Below are positions 52,217 through 61,010 of a stretch of 64,000 nucleotides of DNA, in pieces; positions within the stretch are counted from its first letter, which is position 1; each line of letters begins with the position of its first letter. The position numbers and the translations under genes are program-made. The notes beneath the pieces are model-generated. The model saw only the letters and a program-made list of their open reading frames with translations, did no database searches and was not told the origin of the DNA. Origin of the DNA: Streptomyces sp. NBC_00258. GTDB lineage: Bacteria; Actinomycetota; Actinomycetes; Streptomycetales; Streptomycetaceae. The stretch lies in the NCBI RefSeq assembly GCF_036182465.1, contig NZ_CP108081.1, positions 9,796,001 through 9,860,000 on the forward strand, in the 5' to 3' direction.

Positions 52217-53386
52217 ATGCGTGACGCAGTCATCGTCGAAGCCGTACGCACCCCGATCGGGAAGGGCAGGCCGAACGGGTCGCTCGCCCACATCCATCCC
52301 GTGGAACTGCTCGCCCACACCCTCCGTACGCTCGTCGAGCGCTCCGGCGTCGATCCCGCGCTGATCGACGACGTGATCGGCGGGACCGTCGACCAGGTCG
52401 GCGAACAGGCCATGAACACCACGCGGTACGCGGTCCTCTCGGCGGGCTTCCCCGAGTCGGTGCCCGCGACGACGGTGGACCGCCAGTGCGGGTCCTCCCA
52501 GCAGGCGGTGCACTTCGCGGCGCAGGGCGTCATCTCGGGGGCGTACGACCTGGTCGTGGCGTGCGGGGTGGAGTCCATGAGCCGCGTGCCGATGTGGTCG
52601 AACGTGCCGGAGGGGAAGGATCCCTTCGGGCCCGGAGTCGCCGAGCGCTACCCGGAAGGGTTGATTCCGCAGGGGATCAGTGCCGAGCTGATCGCGGCGA
52701 AGTGGTCGATCTCGCGCGAGCAGATGGACGCCTTCGCGGTGGAGTCGCACAGGAAGGCCGCGGCGGCGTGGGAGAACGGGCTGTTCGCCGACGAGGTCGC
52801 GCCTCTCGACGGTGTGACCGGGGACGAGTGCGTCCGGCCCGGCAGCAGCACGGAGGTCCTGGCCGGTCTGAAGCCCGCCTACTACGACCCGGCCTTCGGC
52901 GAACGCTTCCCGCAGATCGACTGGAACGTCACCGCGGGCAACGCCAGCCCCGTCAACGACGGAGCCTCCGCCGTGCTCATCACGTCCAGCGAGACCGCGG
53001 CCCGGCTGGGTCTGCGGCCCCTTGCGCGGCTGCACAGCTTCGCCGTCACCGGATCCGACCCGCTGCTGATGCTCACCGGTGTCGTTCCCGCCACGGAGAA
53101 GGTGCTCCGCAAGGCATCGCTCACCCTCGACGACATCGACCTCTTCGAGGTCAACGAGGCCTTCTCCAGCGTCGTCCTCGCCTGGCGGCAGGAGACGGGC
53201 GCAGACCTCTCCAAGGTCAACGTCCACGGCGGCGCGATCGCCATCGGCCACCCGCTCGGCGCGAGCGGCGCGCGGCTCACGACCACGCTGGTCCACGCGA
53301 TGCGGGCACGCGGCGCCCGCTACGCCCTCCAGACGATGTGCGAGGCGGGCGGCCTGGCCAACGCGATGGTGCTGGAGGGGCTGTAG
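52217..53386 (+). CDS. Acetyl-CoA acetyltransferase (thiolase)
   Basis: 389 residues, FadA/acetyl-CoA C-acyltransferase class. DRQCGSSQQAVHFAAQG carries the nucleophile Cys, GHPLGASGARLT the His and MCEAGGLANAMV the second Cys. Cleaves 3-ketoacyl-CoA or condenses acetyl-CoA. ATG 52217 follows GAGGGG. No FadB partner nearby; expression probably governed by the divergent HxlR protein. Confidence 0.95.
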   Translation: MRDAVIVEAVRTPIGKGRPNGSLAHIHPVELLAHTLRTLVERSGVDPALIDDVIGGTVDQVGEQAMNTTRYAVLSAGFPESVPATTVDRQCGSSQQAVHFAAQGVISGAYDLVVACGVESMSRVPMWSNVPEGKDPFGPGVAERYPEGLIPQGISAELIAAKWSISREQMDAFAVESHRKAAAAWENGLFADEVAPLDGVTGDECVRPGSSTEVLAGLKPAYYDPAFGERFPQIDWNVTAGNASPVNDGASAVLITSSETAARLGLRPLARLHSFAVTGSDPLLMLTGVVPATEKVLRKASLTLDDIDLFEVNEAFSSVVLAWRQETGADLSKVNVHGGAIAIGHPLGASGARLTTTLVHAMRARGARYALQTMCEAGGLANAMVLEGL

Positions 53387-53521
53387 TCAGCGCCTGCGGG
53401 CGCGGTGTCGGCCCACCACGGGCGGCTGCTGTCCCGCGCCGGGCGACGGTGCCTGCCCGGGTCCGGCCACACGGTTGCGGGCGTCCCCCGGGCAGACCCC
53501 GAGGAGCCCGAGGGATCCGAC

Positions 53522-54295
53522 TCAGCGGTCCCGGAAGTGGTGGCGCTTGCGCCAGGCGACGATCGCTCCCGCGAGGGCGGGCAGCGCGATGAAGGCCATG
53601 GCGATCAGGAAGGCGGGGGACGTCGGTGCCGAGGCGCGGGCGCCGGCGACGACGTACGCGGCGGTGTTGGGGATCGAGCCGAGGCCCGTGGCGAGGAGGA
53701 ACGGGAACCAGCCCATGCGGGAGACGGACGCGCAGTAGTTCGCGGCCCAGAACGGCACTCCGGGGAAGAGCCGCGCGGCCATCATCGAGCGGAATCCGTG
53801 GCGGCTGAGCTGACCGTCCGCCGCCGTCAGCCAGCGGCCCCGGAGCAGTGGTCGCAGCGCGTCCTGCCCGAGTATCCGGCCGAGCCCGAAGGCGATCCCG
53901 GCCCCCAGCACCGTACCCCCGAGCGAGGCCCCGAGCCCGAGCTGCGAGCCGAACAGGGCGCCCGCGGCCAGATTGAGGAGCGGCCGGGGCACGAACGCGA
54001 CCGTGCACAGCCCGTACGCCACCGCGAAGACCACGGCCGCGGCCGCACCGTTCAGCTGTGGCGGCCAGCCGTCGGCCAGCAGCTTCTGTGGCTCGAACAG
54101 CAGCACCGTCGCGGCCGCCGACACCAGCAGCAACACCAGCAGGGAGAGCCGGGACCACGGAGAGAGCAGTGCTCTCGTGCAGCGGGCGGTGAAACCTCTC
54201 GGCGCGGTGGCGAACTCGGTGAGGACGAGTTCCGTCGCGGGGACCGGGGGAGCGGCTGTGGCGGTGCCCCCAGAGCGGGTGGTGGCATCGAGCAT
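53522..54295 (-). CDS. VTT/TVP38 (DedA-like) membrane protein
   Basis: 257 residues: a cytosolic N-terminus, then about six hydrophobic segments. VTT (SNARE-associated) domain with FVPRPLLNLAAGALFGSQLG, RLFPGVPFWAANYCASVSRM and IPNTAAYVVAGA. The superfamily includes DedA and TMEM41/VMP1-like lipid scramblases; a lipid flippase role is plausible. ATG 54295 sits six bases after a TAGTGT box (minus strand), leaderless. Confidence 0.87.
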   Translation of the reverse strand: MLDATTRSGGTATAAPPVPATELVLTEFATAPRGFTARCTRALLSPWSRLSLLVLLLVSAAATVLLFEPQKLLADGWPPQLNGAAAAVVFAVAYGLCTVAFVPRPLLNLAAGALFGSQLGLGASLGGTVLGAGIAFGLGRILGQDALRPLLRGRWLTAADGQLSRHGFRSMMAARLFPGVPFWAANYCASVSRMGWFPFLLATGLGSIPNTAAYVVAGARASAPTSPAFLIAMAFIALPALAGAIVAWRKRHHFRDR

Positions 54296-54308
54296 CCGGT
54301 GACACTAA

Positions 54309-54344
54309 CTGACCAGTGTGTGTGATCGCCGTATGGTTCGTCTC
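54309..54344 (+). promoter_or_regulatory. Leaderless promoter of AlkD-like gene
   Basis: CTGACC (54309-54314), 17 bases, TATGGT (54332-54337), then seven bases to ATG 54345. Confidence 0.6.
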
Positions 54345-55079
54345 ATGGGCGTCACAGCTTCCGGAACGTCAGATGGCCACTTGGAGCTGCCGCGCAGCGC
54401 CCTCGCGGACACCGTGCTGGAGCGGCTCACCGCCACGTACGCCGCGGCGGCCGATCCGCGGCGGGCCGGGGAGATGCGCGCGTACATGAAGGACATCGCC
54501 CCTTTCCTGGGCCTGACCACGCCCGATCGCCGCGCGCTCTCCCGCACCGCCCTCGACGGAACACCCCGTCCGGACGAGGCCGACTGCACGGCCGTGGCGC
54601 TGCGCTGCTGGCGGCTGCCGGAGCGCGAGTACCAGTACTTCGCCGTCGACTATCTGCGCCGGCATGTGAGGCGTCTCTCGTCCGGCTTCCTGCCCGTGGC
54701 ACGCCATCTCGTCTCCACGGTCCCTTGGTGGGACACCGTCGACGCACTCGCCGCCCATGTGGTCGGAGGCCTCGTGGAGGCCGACCCGAAGCTGAGGACC
54801 GACATGGACAGGTGGATCGAGGACGACGATCTGTGGGTCGCCCGGACCGCCCTCCTCCACCAGCTCCGCTACAAGGACGCCACCGACACCGAACGCCTCT
54901 TCGGGTACTGCGTCCGTCAGTCCGGGCACCCGGACTTCTTCATCCGCAAAGCGATCGGCTGGTGTCTGCGCGAGTACGCCAAGACGGACCCGCGGGCGGT
55001 ACGGGACTTCGTAGCCGGCGAGCGGGACCGGCTCTCCCCGCTGTCCGTGCGCGAGGCGCTCAAGAACGTCGGCCCCTGA
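54345..55079 (+). CDS. DNA alkylation repair (AlkD-like) protein
   Basis: 244 residues of helical HEAT-like repeats as in AlkD glycosylases: EMRAYMKDIAPFLGLTTPDR, REYQYFAVDYLRR, STVPWWDTVDALAAHVVGGL, and DFFIRKAIGWCLREYAKTDP. AlkD removes positively charged alkylated purines without base flipping, using Trp and Asp residues; equivalents appear to be present (WWDTVD). Stand-alone gene, ATG 54345, leaderless. Confidence 0.88.
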   Translation: MGVTASGTSDGHLELPRSALADTVLERLTATYAAAADPRRAGEMRAYMKDIAPFLGLTTPDRRALSRTALDGTPRPDEADCTAVALRCWRLPEREYQYFAVDYLRRHVRRLSSGFLPVARHLVSTVPWWDTVDALAAHVVGGLVEADPKLRTDMDRWIEDDDLWVARTALLHQLRYKDATDTERLFGYCVRQSGHPDFFIRKAIGWCLREYAKTDPRAVRDFVAGERDRLSPLSVREALKNVGP

Positions 55080-55445
55080 CCCACCGGAACAACCGCAGCC
55101 CACACACCAGAACATCGGCACCTCCCACACCAGCGGAAACACCCGACTCTCCGCGTCTCGTGGCCGCGAAAAACCATTCGACGAGGCCATCCGCGTCGGC
55201 GATGATCTCCTCATGTTCCGGTACGCCTTCCACCTCGCAGCATCCGCAGTCGCGGATGCGCCGAAGGCTGCCGTCCTGATCACCTTGGCCGCCGCAGACG
55301 GCGCCCGAAGCTGACCCTTCCCGGATCGTCCGGCGGACCCCGCAGGGGGAGGGTCGGCAAGTCCTTGGGGTCCCTGTCCCGGCCGCTCTGACGCCGGGGC
55401 CATCACTCAGCTCAGCTGACACCGAAGAGGCTTCGAGGTACTGCC
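55080..55445. other. 366-bp region upstream of tuf3
   Basis: No convincing gene on the plus strand. A perfect hairpin CATCCGC-AGTC-GCGGATG lies at 55241-55258. The minus strand has a frame at about 55060-55330 (HEEIIADADGLVEWFFAATR), without start or neighbours to support it. The tuf3 promoter should be within; RBS GAGGT near 55434. Confidence 0.4.
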
Positions 55446-56618
55446 ATGCCCAAGACGGCTTACGTGCGCACCAAACCGCATCTGAACATCGGCACCATGG
55501 GTCATGTCGACCACGGCAAGACCACCCTGACCGCCGCCATCACCAAGGTCCTCGCCGAGCGCGGCTCCGGCACGTTCGTTCCCTTCGACCGGATCGACCG
55601 CGCTCCGGAGGAGGCCGCGCGGGGCATCACCATCAACATCGCGCACGTCGAGTACGAGACCGACACCCGGCACTACGCGCACGTGGACATGCCGGGCCAC
55701 GCCGACTACGTCAAGAACATGGTCACCGGGGCCGCGCAGCTCGACGGGGCGATCCTCGTCGTCTCCGCGCTCGACGGGATCATGCCGCAGACCGCCGAAC
55801 ACGTGCTGCTCGCCCGGCAGGTGGGTGTGAACCACATCGTGGTCGCGCTCAACAAGGCCGACGCGGGGGACGAGGAGCTCACCGACCTCGTGGAGCTGGA
55901 GGTGCGCGAGTTGCTCTCCGCGCACGGCTACGGGGGCGACTCCGTACCGGTCGTACGCGTCTCCGGACTCAGGGCGCTGGAGGGCGACCCCCGGTGGACC
56001 GAGGCGATCGGCGCGCTGCTCGACGCCGTGGACACGTATGTGCCCATGCCCGAGCGGTACTTGGACGCTCCGTTCCTGTTGCCGGTGGAGAACGTGCTCA
56101 CCATCACCGGCCGGGGCACGGTCGTCACGGGAGCCGTCGAGCGCGGCACCGTCCGCGTGGGCGACCGTGTCGAAGTGCTCGGCGCCGCCGTGGACACGGT
56201 GGTCACCGGCCTGGAGACCTTCGGCAAGCCCATGGACGAGGCGCAGGCCGGCGACAACGTGGCGTTGCTGCTGCGCGGCGTCCCCCGTGACGCGGTTCGC
56301 CGCGGGCACATCGTCGCGGCGCCCGACAGCGTCGTACCGAGTCGTCGCTTCTCGGCGCAGGTGTACGTCCTGTCGGCGCGCGAGGGCGGTCGTACGACAC
56401 CGGTGTCCACCGGATACCGGCCGCAGTTCTACATCCGCACCGCGGACGTCGTCGGCGATGTCGACCTCGGCGAGCGGGCGGTCGCGCGGCCCGGCGACAC
56501 CGTCACCATGACGGTCGAGCTGGGGCGTGACGTGCCGCTGGAGCCGGGACTCGGCTTCGCGATCCGCGAGGGCGGCCGCACGGTCGGCGCGGGGACGGTG
56601 ACCGCGGTCGTCGGCTGA
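55446..56618 (+). CDS. tuf3: Elongation factor Tu, divergent paralog EF-Tu3
   Basis: GTPase that carries aminoacyl-tRNA to the ribosome. 390 residues: GHVDHGKTTLTAAI (P-loop), RGITINIAHVEYET (switch I), DMPGHADYVKN (G3), NKADAGDEE (G4), and FAIREGGRTVGAG at the C-terminus. It differs widely from housekeeping EF-Tu (PFDRIDRAPEEAARG; SAHGYGGDSVPVV), so it is the streptomycete tuf3, in S. coelicolor known to be expressed in stringent response and in S. ramocissimus reported resistant to kirromycin-type drugs. Not next to fusA/rps genes. ATG 55446. Confidence 0.97.
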   Translation: MPKTAYVRTKPHLNIGTMGHVDHGKTTLTAAITKVLAERGSGTFVPFDRIDRAPEEAARGITINIAHVEYETDTRHYAHVDMPGHADYVKNMVTGAAQLDGAILVVSALDGIMPQTAEHVLLARQVGVNHIVVALNKADAGDEELTDLVELEVRELLSAHGYGGDSVPVVRVSGLRALEGDPRWTEAIGALLDAVDTYVPMPERYLDAPFLLPVENVLTITGRGTVVTGAVERGTVRVGDRVEVLGAAVDTVVTGLETFGKPMDEAQAGDNVALLLRGVPRDAVRRGHIVAAPDSVVPSRRFSAQVYVLSAREGGRTTPVSTGYRPQFYIRTADVVGDVDLGERAVARPGDTVTMTVELGRDVPLEPGLGFAIREGGRTVGAGTVTAVVG

Positions 56619-56637
56619 TCTCCGGCGCGACCGGCGT

Positions 56638-56676
56638 GAGTGCCCGCCTCTCGTTCCGTACGGGAGGCGGGCACTC
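56638..56676 (+). terminator. tuf3 terminator
   Basis: GAGTGCCCGCCTC (56638-56650) and GAGGCGGGCACTC (56664-56676), a perfect 13-bp stem, 20 bases after the stop codon. Confidence 0.85.
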
Positions 56677-56750
56677 GCGTGTCCGCAGGCACGCGCGCGT
56701 CACCGAAACGCGCGTGCGCCCGTGCCGGGCCTCGGCCGAGGATGGGGACC

Positions 56751-57311
56751 ATGACGACCCAGCAGCCCCGCCGAAGAGCCGAGATTTTCGCCGCCGCCGA
56801 GGACGACGACCGTCGATTCAGCACCTCCGCCACCGCCGACGAACGCACGCTCCTCGTCGACATCCTGGGCGCCCAGCGGGCGACACTGGAGATGAAGTGC
56901 GCAGGTCTGACAGGTGAGTTGGCCCGGCGGTCCGTGGAGCCCTCCACCCTCTCGCTGCTCGGTCTCGTCCGGCATCTCGCCGACATGGAGCGCCGCTGGT
57001 TCCGGCGGGCACTGGCCCGGCAGGACGCGCCCGCGCTGTTCTCCTCGGAGGCGTGCCCGGACGACGACTTCGACGGCGCGTCCGCCGACCCCGCCGTGAT
57101 CGCCGAGGCCTGGCGGGCTTGGCGCGCCGAAGTGGCCTTCTCCGACGGCTTCGTCGCCGACGCGTCCGGCCTCGACCTGGCGGGCGAGGACCCCTGGCGC
57201 GGGCCGGTGTCGCTGCGCTGGGTCCTCATCCACATGATCGAGGAGTACGCCCGCCACAACGGCCACGCCGACCTGCTCCGCGAGCGCATCGACGGAGCGA
57301 TCGGCGTGTGA
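56751..57311 (+). CDS. DinB-like DUF664 protein
   Basis: 186 residues: LSLLGLVRHLADMERRWFRR and WVLIHMIEEYARHNGHADLL, RERIDGAIG. Four-helix metal-binding bundle of the DinB/mycothiol-dependent superfamily. Very similar to the gene at 38740-39252 in both motifs. A 35-residue Arg/Asp-rich N-terminal part is specific to this copy. ATG 56751. Substrate unknown. Confidence 0.88.
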   Translation: MTTQQPRRRAEIFAAAEDDDRRFSTSATADERTLLVDILGAQRATLEMKCAGLTGELARRSVEPSTLSLLGLVRHLADMERRWFRRALARQDAPALFSSEACPDDDFDGASADPAVIAEAWRAWRAEVAFSDGFVADASGLDLAGEDPWRGPVSLRWVLIHMIEEYARHNGHADLLRERIDGAIGV

Positions 57312-57396
57312 GGCGAGTGACGCGGGGCGAGGTGGCGCCGGGCGGGGATCTTGCCGGAGCCCGGCCCCGTCGTGCCCGTACGGGCACAATGGACCC

Positions 57397-58242
57397 GTGG
57401 ACGAGCCGATACCCGTGACGCGAGCCGTGGATCACGGGACCGCCAAGCTGATGCCGGACGTCGACCGGAAGCGGGCCTGGCTCCTGACCGTCGACGGAGC
57501 ACCGCAGTCGTACGTGGATCTCGACGCGCCGACGCACCTGGAGTTCGAGTACGCGCGACGGCTGGGGCACGTCCTGGACACCCTCCCGGAACCGGGGCGG
57601 GCGCTGGACGTACTGCACCTCGGCGGGGGCGCGCTCACCCTTCCCCGGTACCTCGCGGCGACCCGGCCGGGGTCCCGGCAGCACGTGGTCGAGGCCGACA
57701 GCGGGCTGCTGGACCTCGTCGTCGAGCATCTGCCCGTCCCCGACGACGCGGGCATCACCGTGCACGGCGCGGACGCCCGGACCTGGCTCGAATCAGCCCC
57801 CGCCGACTCCGCCGACGTCCTGATCGCCGACGTCTTCGGCGGTTCGCGGGTCCCCGCGCACCTGACCTCGGTGGCGTACGCCCGCGAGGCCGAACGGGTC
57901 CTGCGTGCCGACGGCGTGTACCTGGCCAATCTCGCCGACGCCACGCCCTTCGCCTTTCTGCGCTCCCAACTCGCCACGTTCTCCACGGTCTTCGACGAGT
58001 TGGCGCTGATCGCCGAGCCGGGCGTGCTGCGTGGCCGCCGCTTCGGCAACGCGGTCCTCGTCGCCTCGCACCGCCCGCTCGACACCCCCGCCCTCACCCG
58101 CCGCACGGCCGCCGACGCCTTTCCGGCCCGGGTCGAGTACGGGGACACACTGCGGGTCTTCGTGGGCGACGCGCGGCCCGTACGGGACGAGGACGCGGTG
58201 CCGTCGCCGGAGCCGCCCGACGGGTCGTTCAGCATCGGCTGA
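57397..58242 (+). CDS. Spermidine synthase-like methyltransferase-fold protein
   Basis: 281 residues. SAM/dcSAM-binding Rossmann fold (about 60-200): LDVLHLGGGALTLPRYLAAT, VVEADSGLLDLVV, ADSADVLIADVFGGSRVPAH. It matches the spermidine-synthase-like (fused-MFS/SpeE) group, but lacks a clear GxG-DxxE-Y set for polyamine aminopropyl transfer by eye; function uncertain. GTG 57397 is the first start; a CACAAT box six bases upstream may make it leaderless. Confidence 0.8.
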   Translation: MDEPIPVTRAVDHGTAKLMPDVDRKRAWLLTVDGAPQSYVDLDAPTHLEFEYARRLGHVLDTLPEPGRALDVLHLGGGALTLPRYLAATRPGSRQHVVEADSGLLDLVVEHLPVPDDAGITVHGADARTWLESAPADSADVLIADVFGGSRVPAHLTSVAYAREAERVLRADGVYLANLADATPFAFLRSQLATFSTVFDELALIAEPGVLRGRRFGNAVLVASHRPLDTPALTRRTAADAFPARVEYGDTLRVFVGDARPVRDEDAVPSPEPPDGSFSIG

Positions 58243-58293
58243 GAACCGAAACCGCCCGAGGACCGATCCGATACGTGCGTCGTGCGTCTCGCG

Positions 58294-58323
58294 GCGGTCG
58301 GCGGTCGGCGGTCGGCGGTCGGC
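58294..58323. repeat. 7-bp tandem repeat, four copies
   Basis: GCGGTCG repeated four times plus two bases, in the gap between the convergent methyltransferase-like and MFS genes. A slippage-prone microsatellite; no function evident. Confidence 0.8.
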
Positions 58324-58329
58324 TCAGGA

Positions 58330-59619
58330 TCAGCCGTCGGAGTGCGCCGGCTCGCTCTTCGCCGGTACTCCCTGGGCCACTTCCTTCGTACGACGCGTCA
58401 GATTCCGTACGTCGGGAACGCACAGCACCGCCGCCGTCACCACGACGACCAGGACCGCGCAGCCCCAGAGGGACGCCGAACGCCCGAATGCGGACTCCGC
58501 CGGGCCCGCGAGCGCCGTGGCGAGCGGCACCATGGCGATCGAGCCGAACCAGTCGTACGCCGAGACGCGGGAGAACTTGTCCTCGGGGATCTCCTGGTGG
58601 AGCGCGGTCATCCACGAGACGCCGAAGACCTCGATCGCCGCGCCGGTCACGAACATCACGGCGCACAGGGGGCCGACCGGGAACGGTACGGCGAGTGCGG
58701 CCGACGGGAGGGCGAGGGGGAAGACACAGAGGGTGCCGGCGAGGAGGAGTCTGCGTGGCTTCCAGCGCATCATCAGGAGGGCGCCGCCGACGGTGCCCGC
58801 GCCGAACGCGGCGAGGGCCAGGCCCCACGGTGCCGCGCCGCCGAGGCTGTCCCGGGCGACGAGGGGGCCGTACACCGCCTCGGCCGCGCCGACGACGGCC
58901 ACCACGACGGAGAACTGGGCGACGATCGACCACAGCCAGGGCCTGCCGATGACCTCCCGCCAGCCGTCGCGGAGGTCGGTGAGCATTCCGCCGCCGGGGC
59001 CGCGGGACGGGATGTGGCTCACGTCGAGGAAGGCGCGCAGGGCGCCCGCGACCGCGAACGCCAGCGCGTCCACGGCGAGCACCCAGCCGGGGCCGACCAC
59101 GGCGACCATGGCACCGCCCAGCGCGGCCCCGCCGAGGCCCGCGCCGTGCATCGCGAGGCGGAACAGCGCGAAGGCGCGGCCGGCCTGCCGGCCGCTGACG
59201 GAGGAGAGCAGCATGCCCTCGGCGGCCGGGCTGAAGAACGCGTGGCCCGTGCCGCCGAGCGCGGTCAGCAGCATCATCTGCCAGAGCTGGGGTTCGCCCG
59301 CGATGACGAGTGCCGCGAAGGCCGCCTGGGAGAGGCAGTTGAGCGTGTTGGCCGCGACCATCACGCGGTGCCGGGGGAGCCGGTCCGCGACCGCGCCGCC
59401 GATCAGCAGGAAGAGCACCAGCGGGAGGGTGCGGGCCGCTGCCACCAGACCCACGTCGCCGCCGTCGCCGCCCTCGTCCAGGACGGCGAACGCCGCCGCG
59501 ATCAACGCTCCTTGACTGCCAAGGTTCGTCACCACCGCGGCGGCGGTCAGCAGGGCGTAGTTGCGGCCCGCCCACGAAGGGCGGCGCAGGCGGGCGGGGG
59601 AGTCTCCGACGGGGCTCAC
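58330..59619 (-). CDS. MFS transporter
   Basis: 429 residues with twelve hydrophobic segments, MFS_3 (enterobactin exporter-like) type: YALLTAAAVVTNLGSQGALI, GGAVADRLPRHRVMVAANTL (the A motif loop), and a central loop near 190-220. Drug or metabolite exporter. GTG 59619 is chosen with GGAG upstream; TTG 59655 would add 12 residues. No regulator adjacent. Confidence 0.88.
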   Translation of the reverse strand: MSPVGDSPARLRRPSWAGRNYALLTAAAVVTNLGSQGALIAAAFAVLDEGGDGGDVGLVAAARTLPLVLFLLIGGAVADRLPRHRVMVAANTLNCLSQAAFAALVIAGEPQLWQMMLLTALGGTGHAFFSPAAEGMLLSSVSGRQAGRAFALFRLAMHGAGLGGAALGGAMVAVVGPGWVLAVDALAFAVAGALRAFLDVSHIPSRGPGGGMLTDLRDGWREVIGRPWLWSIVAQFSVVVAVVGAAEAVYGPLVARDSLGGAAPWGLALAAFGAGTVGGALLMMRWKPRRLLLAGTLCVFPLALPSAALAVPFPVGPLCAVMFVTGAAIEVFGVSWMTALHQEIPEDKFSRVSAYDWFGSIAMVPLATALAGPAESAFGRSASLWGCAVLVVVVTAAVLCVPDVRNLTRRTKEVAQGVPAKSEPAHSDG

Positions 59620-59734
59620 CCGGCGACTATCTCCGCCGCGGGACCGGCTTGCCAAACGACTTCTCGGCCTCTTCCGCCCGCCTGCTCGGCCTGCTCAGCC
59701 CGGTCGGTCCGCTCCGGCTACGGCGCGTCGGACG

Positions 59735-60781
59735 TCACGTGTCCGTGGGCGCGTCCTTGGTCAGGCGCACGGTGCTCAGGATCTTCTGGACGGTCGCCTC
59801 GGGGATCTCGTCACCGACGCCCTTGGCGCCGTACAGGTTCCAGGTGACGAAGTCGCCCGCGCTGTTCTTGAACGCGAAGGTGATGGCCTTGCCCTCGCTG
59901 TCGCACTTGCCGTTCTGCGGCGTGTTCTTCGAGTACGCGGTGGCGATGCTGCCCTTGAGGCCCGACTTCGTGGTGTACGACTTCGCCGGGTCCCACTTCA
60001 CGCTCTTCTTGTCCGGCTGCGTGTAGCCGCCGAAGATCCACCACGGGACACGGGTCTCGGCAGCCTCGGCCGAGTCCTTGGCGCCGTTCTCGCCGCGCGT
60101 TCCGGCGGTGGCCAGCGCGGTGTCCTCGTCGCGGCCGTCCTTGTCGCTGTCCGTGGTGCACCACTTGGACTTGAGGTAGGCGGGGGCGGTGACCGTGGTG
60201 CGGTCGGTCTTGCCCTTCTCCTCCCACTCGAAGCCCACGCTGGTGTCGGTGCTCTCGATCTCCCAGTCGGCGGGGACGTCGAACATCGTGCCGAAGCGGG
60301 GGTTGATGACGACCTTCCAGCCCGCGATGGTCGCCTTCTCGCCGTCGGTGCCGCGCGGGTTGTCCTCGCCGGTGGACGGGGAGGCGCTCGGGTCCTTCGA
60401 CGCGCTCGCAGACGGTGACTGCTTCGTCTTGCCGTCCTTGCCGCCGTCGGCCTCGTCGTCCTTGTCGCCGCCCAGGACCAGGAAGCCCGTGACGCCGGCC
60501 GCGATGACGACGGCCGTGGCCGCCACGATCGCGACGAGCTTCGTCCTGTTCCCGTTCCCGTCACCGCCGCCCTGCGGCGGCTGCGGAGTCTGCGGCACAC
60601 CGGGCGCACTCCAACCGGGCTGCCCCGGCTGCGTGTACGGGTTCGGCGTCTGGGGTCCGGTCTGCTGGAATCCGGGTTGCTGATACGGATTCGGCTGCTG
60701 GTACCCCGGCTGCTGGTACGGGTTCTGGTTCTGGTCCTGCGGGTTCTGCTCGCCCCCGGGCGGCTGGTTTCCTGGCCACAT
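59735..60781 (-). CDS. Single-pass membrane protein with Q/P/N-rich cytosolic arm
   Basis: 348 residues. Residues 1-75 are Gln/Pro/Asn/Tyr rich (repeated NPYQQPG units), followed by a single membrane helix (about 80-105, LVAIVAATAVVIAAGVTGFL), an acidic Ser-rich linker and an extracellular domain (about 155-348) with AGWKVVINPRFGTMFDVPAD. The architecture is common in Streptomyces; extracellular fold unrecognised. ATG 60781 lies eight bases after TAGGGT (minus strand). Confidence 0.8.
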   Translation of the reverse strand: MWPGNQPPGGEQNPQDQNQNPYQQPGYQQPNPYQQPGFQQTGPQTPNPYTQPGQPGWSAPGVPQTPQPPQGGGDGNGNRTKLVAIVAATAVVIAAGVTGFLVLGGDKDDEADGGKDGKTKQSPSASASKDPSASPSTGEDNPRGTDGEKATIAGWKVVINPRFGTMFDVPADWEIESTDTSVGFEWEEKGKTDRTTVTAPAYLKSKWCTTDSDKDGRDEDTALATAGTRGENGAKDSAEAAETRVPWWIFGGYTQPDKKSVKWDPAKSYTTKSGLKGSIATAYSKNTPQNGKCDSEGKAITFAFKNSAGDFVTWNLYGAKGVGDEIPEATVQKILSTVRLTKDAPTDT

Positions 60782-61010
60782 GGGCAGTAACCCTAGTGCC
60801 GTCCCGGACACGGTTGGGTCACCGCCCTTCGTCAGGGACGTACCGGATCAGGGCCCAGATGGGTCCTTATGGAGACGTACCGTACGAACGAAGCCCCGCC
60901 GGAATTCTCGAACGCGAATGTTCGCGCCCTGTGGGCGAGTTCCGGGGTGTTCCCGGCGATCACTTTTCGCCACTGGTCACGGCTGGCTACTCGCGGGTAA
61001 CATGCCCGCC

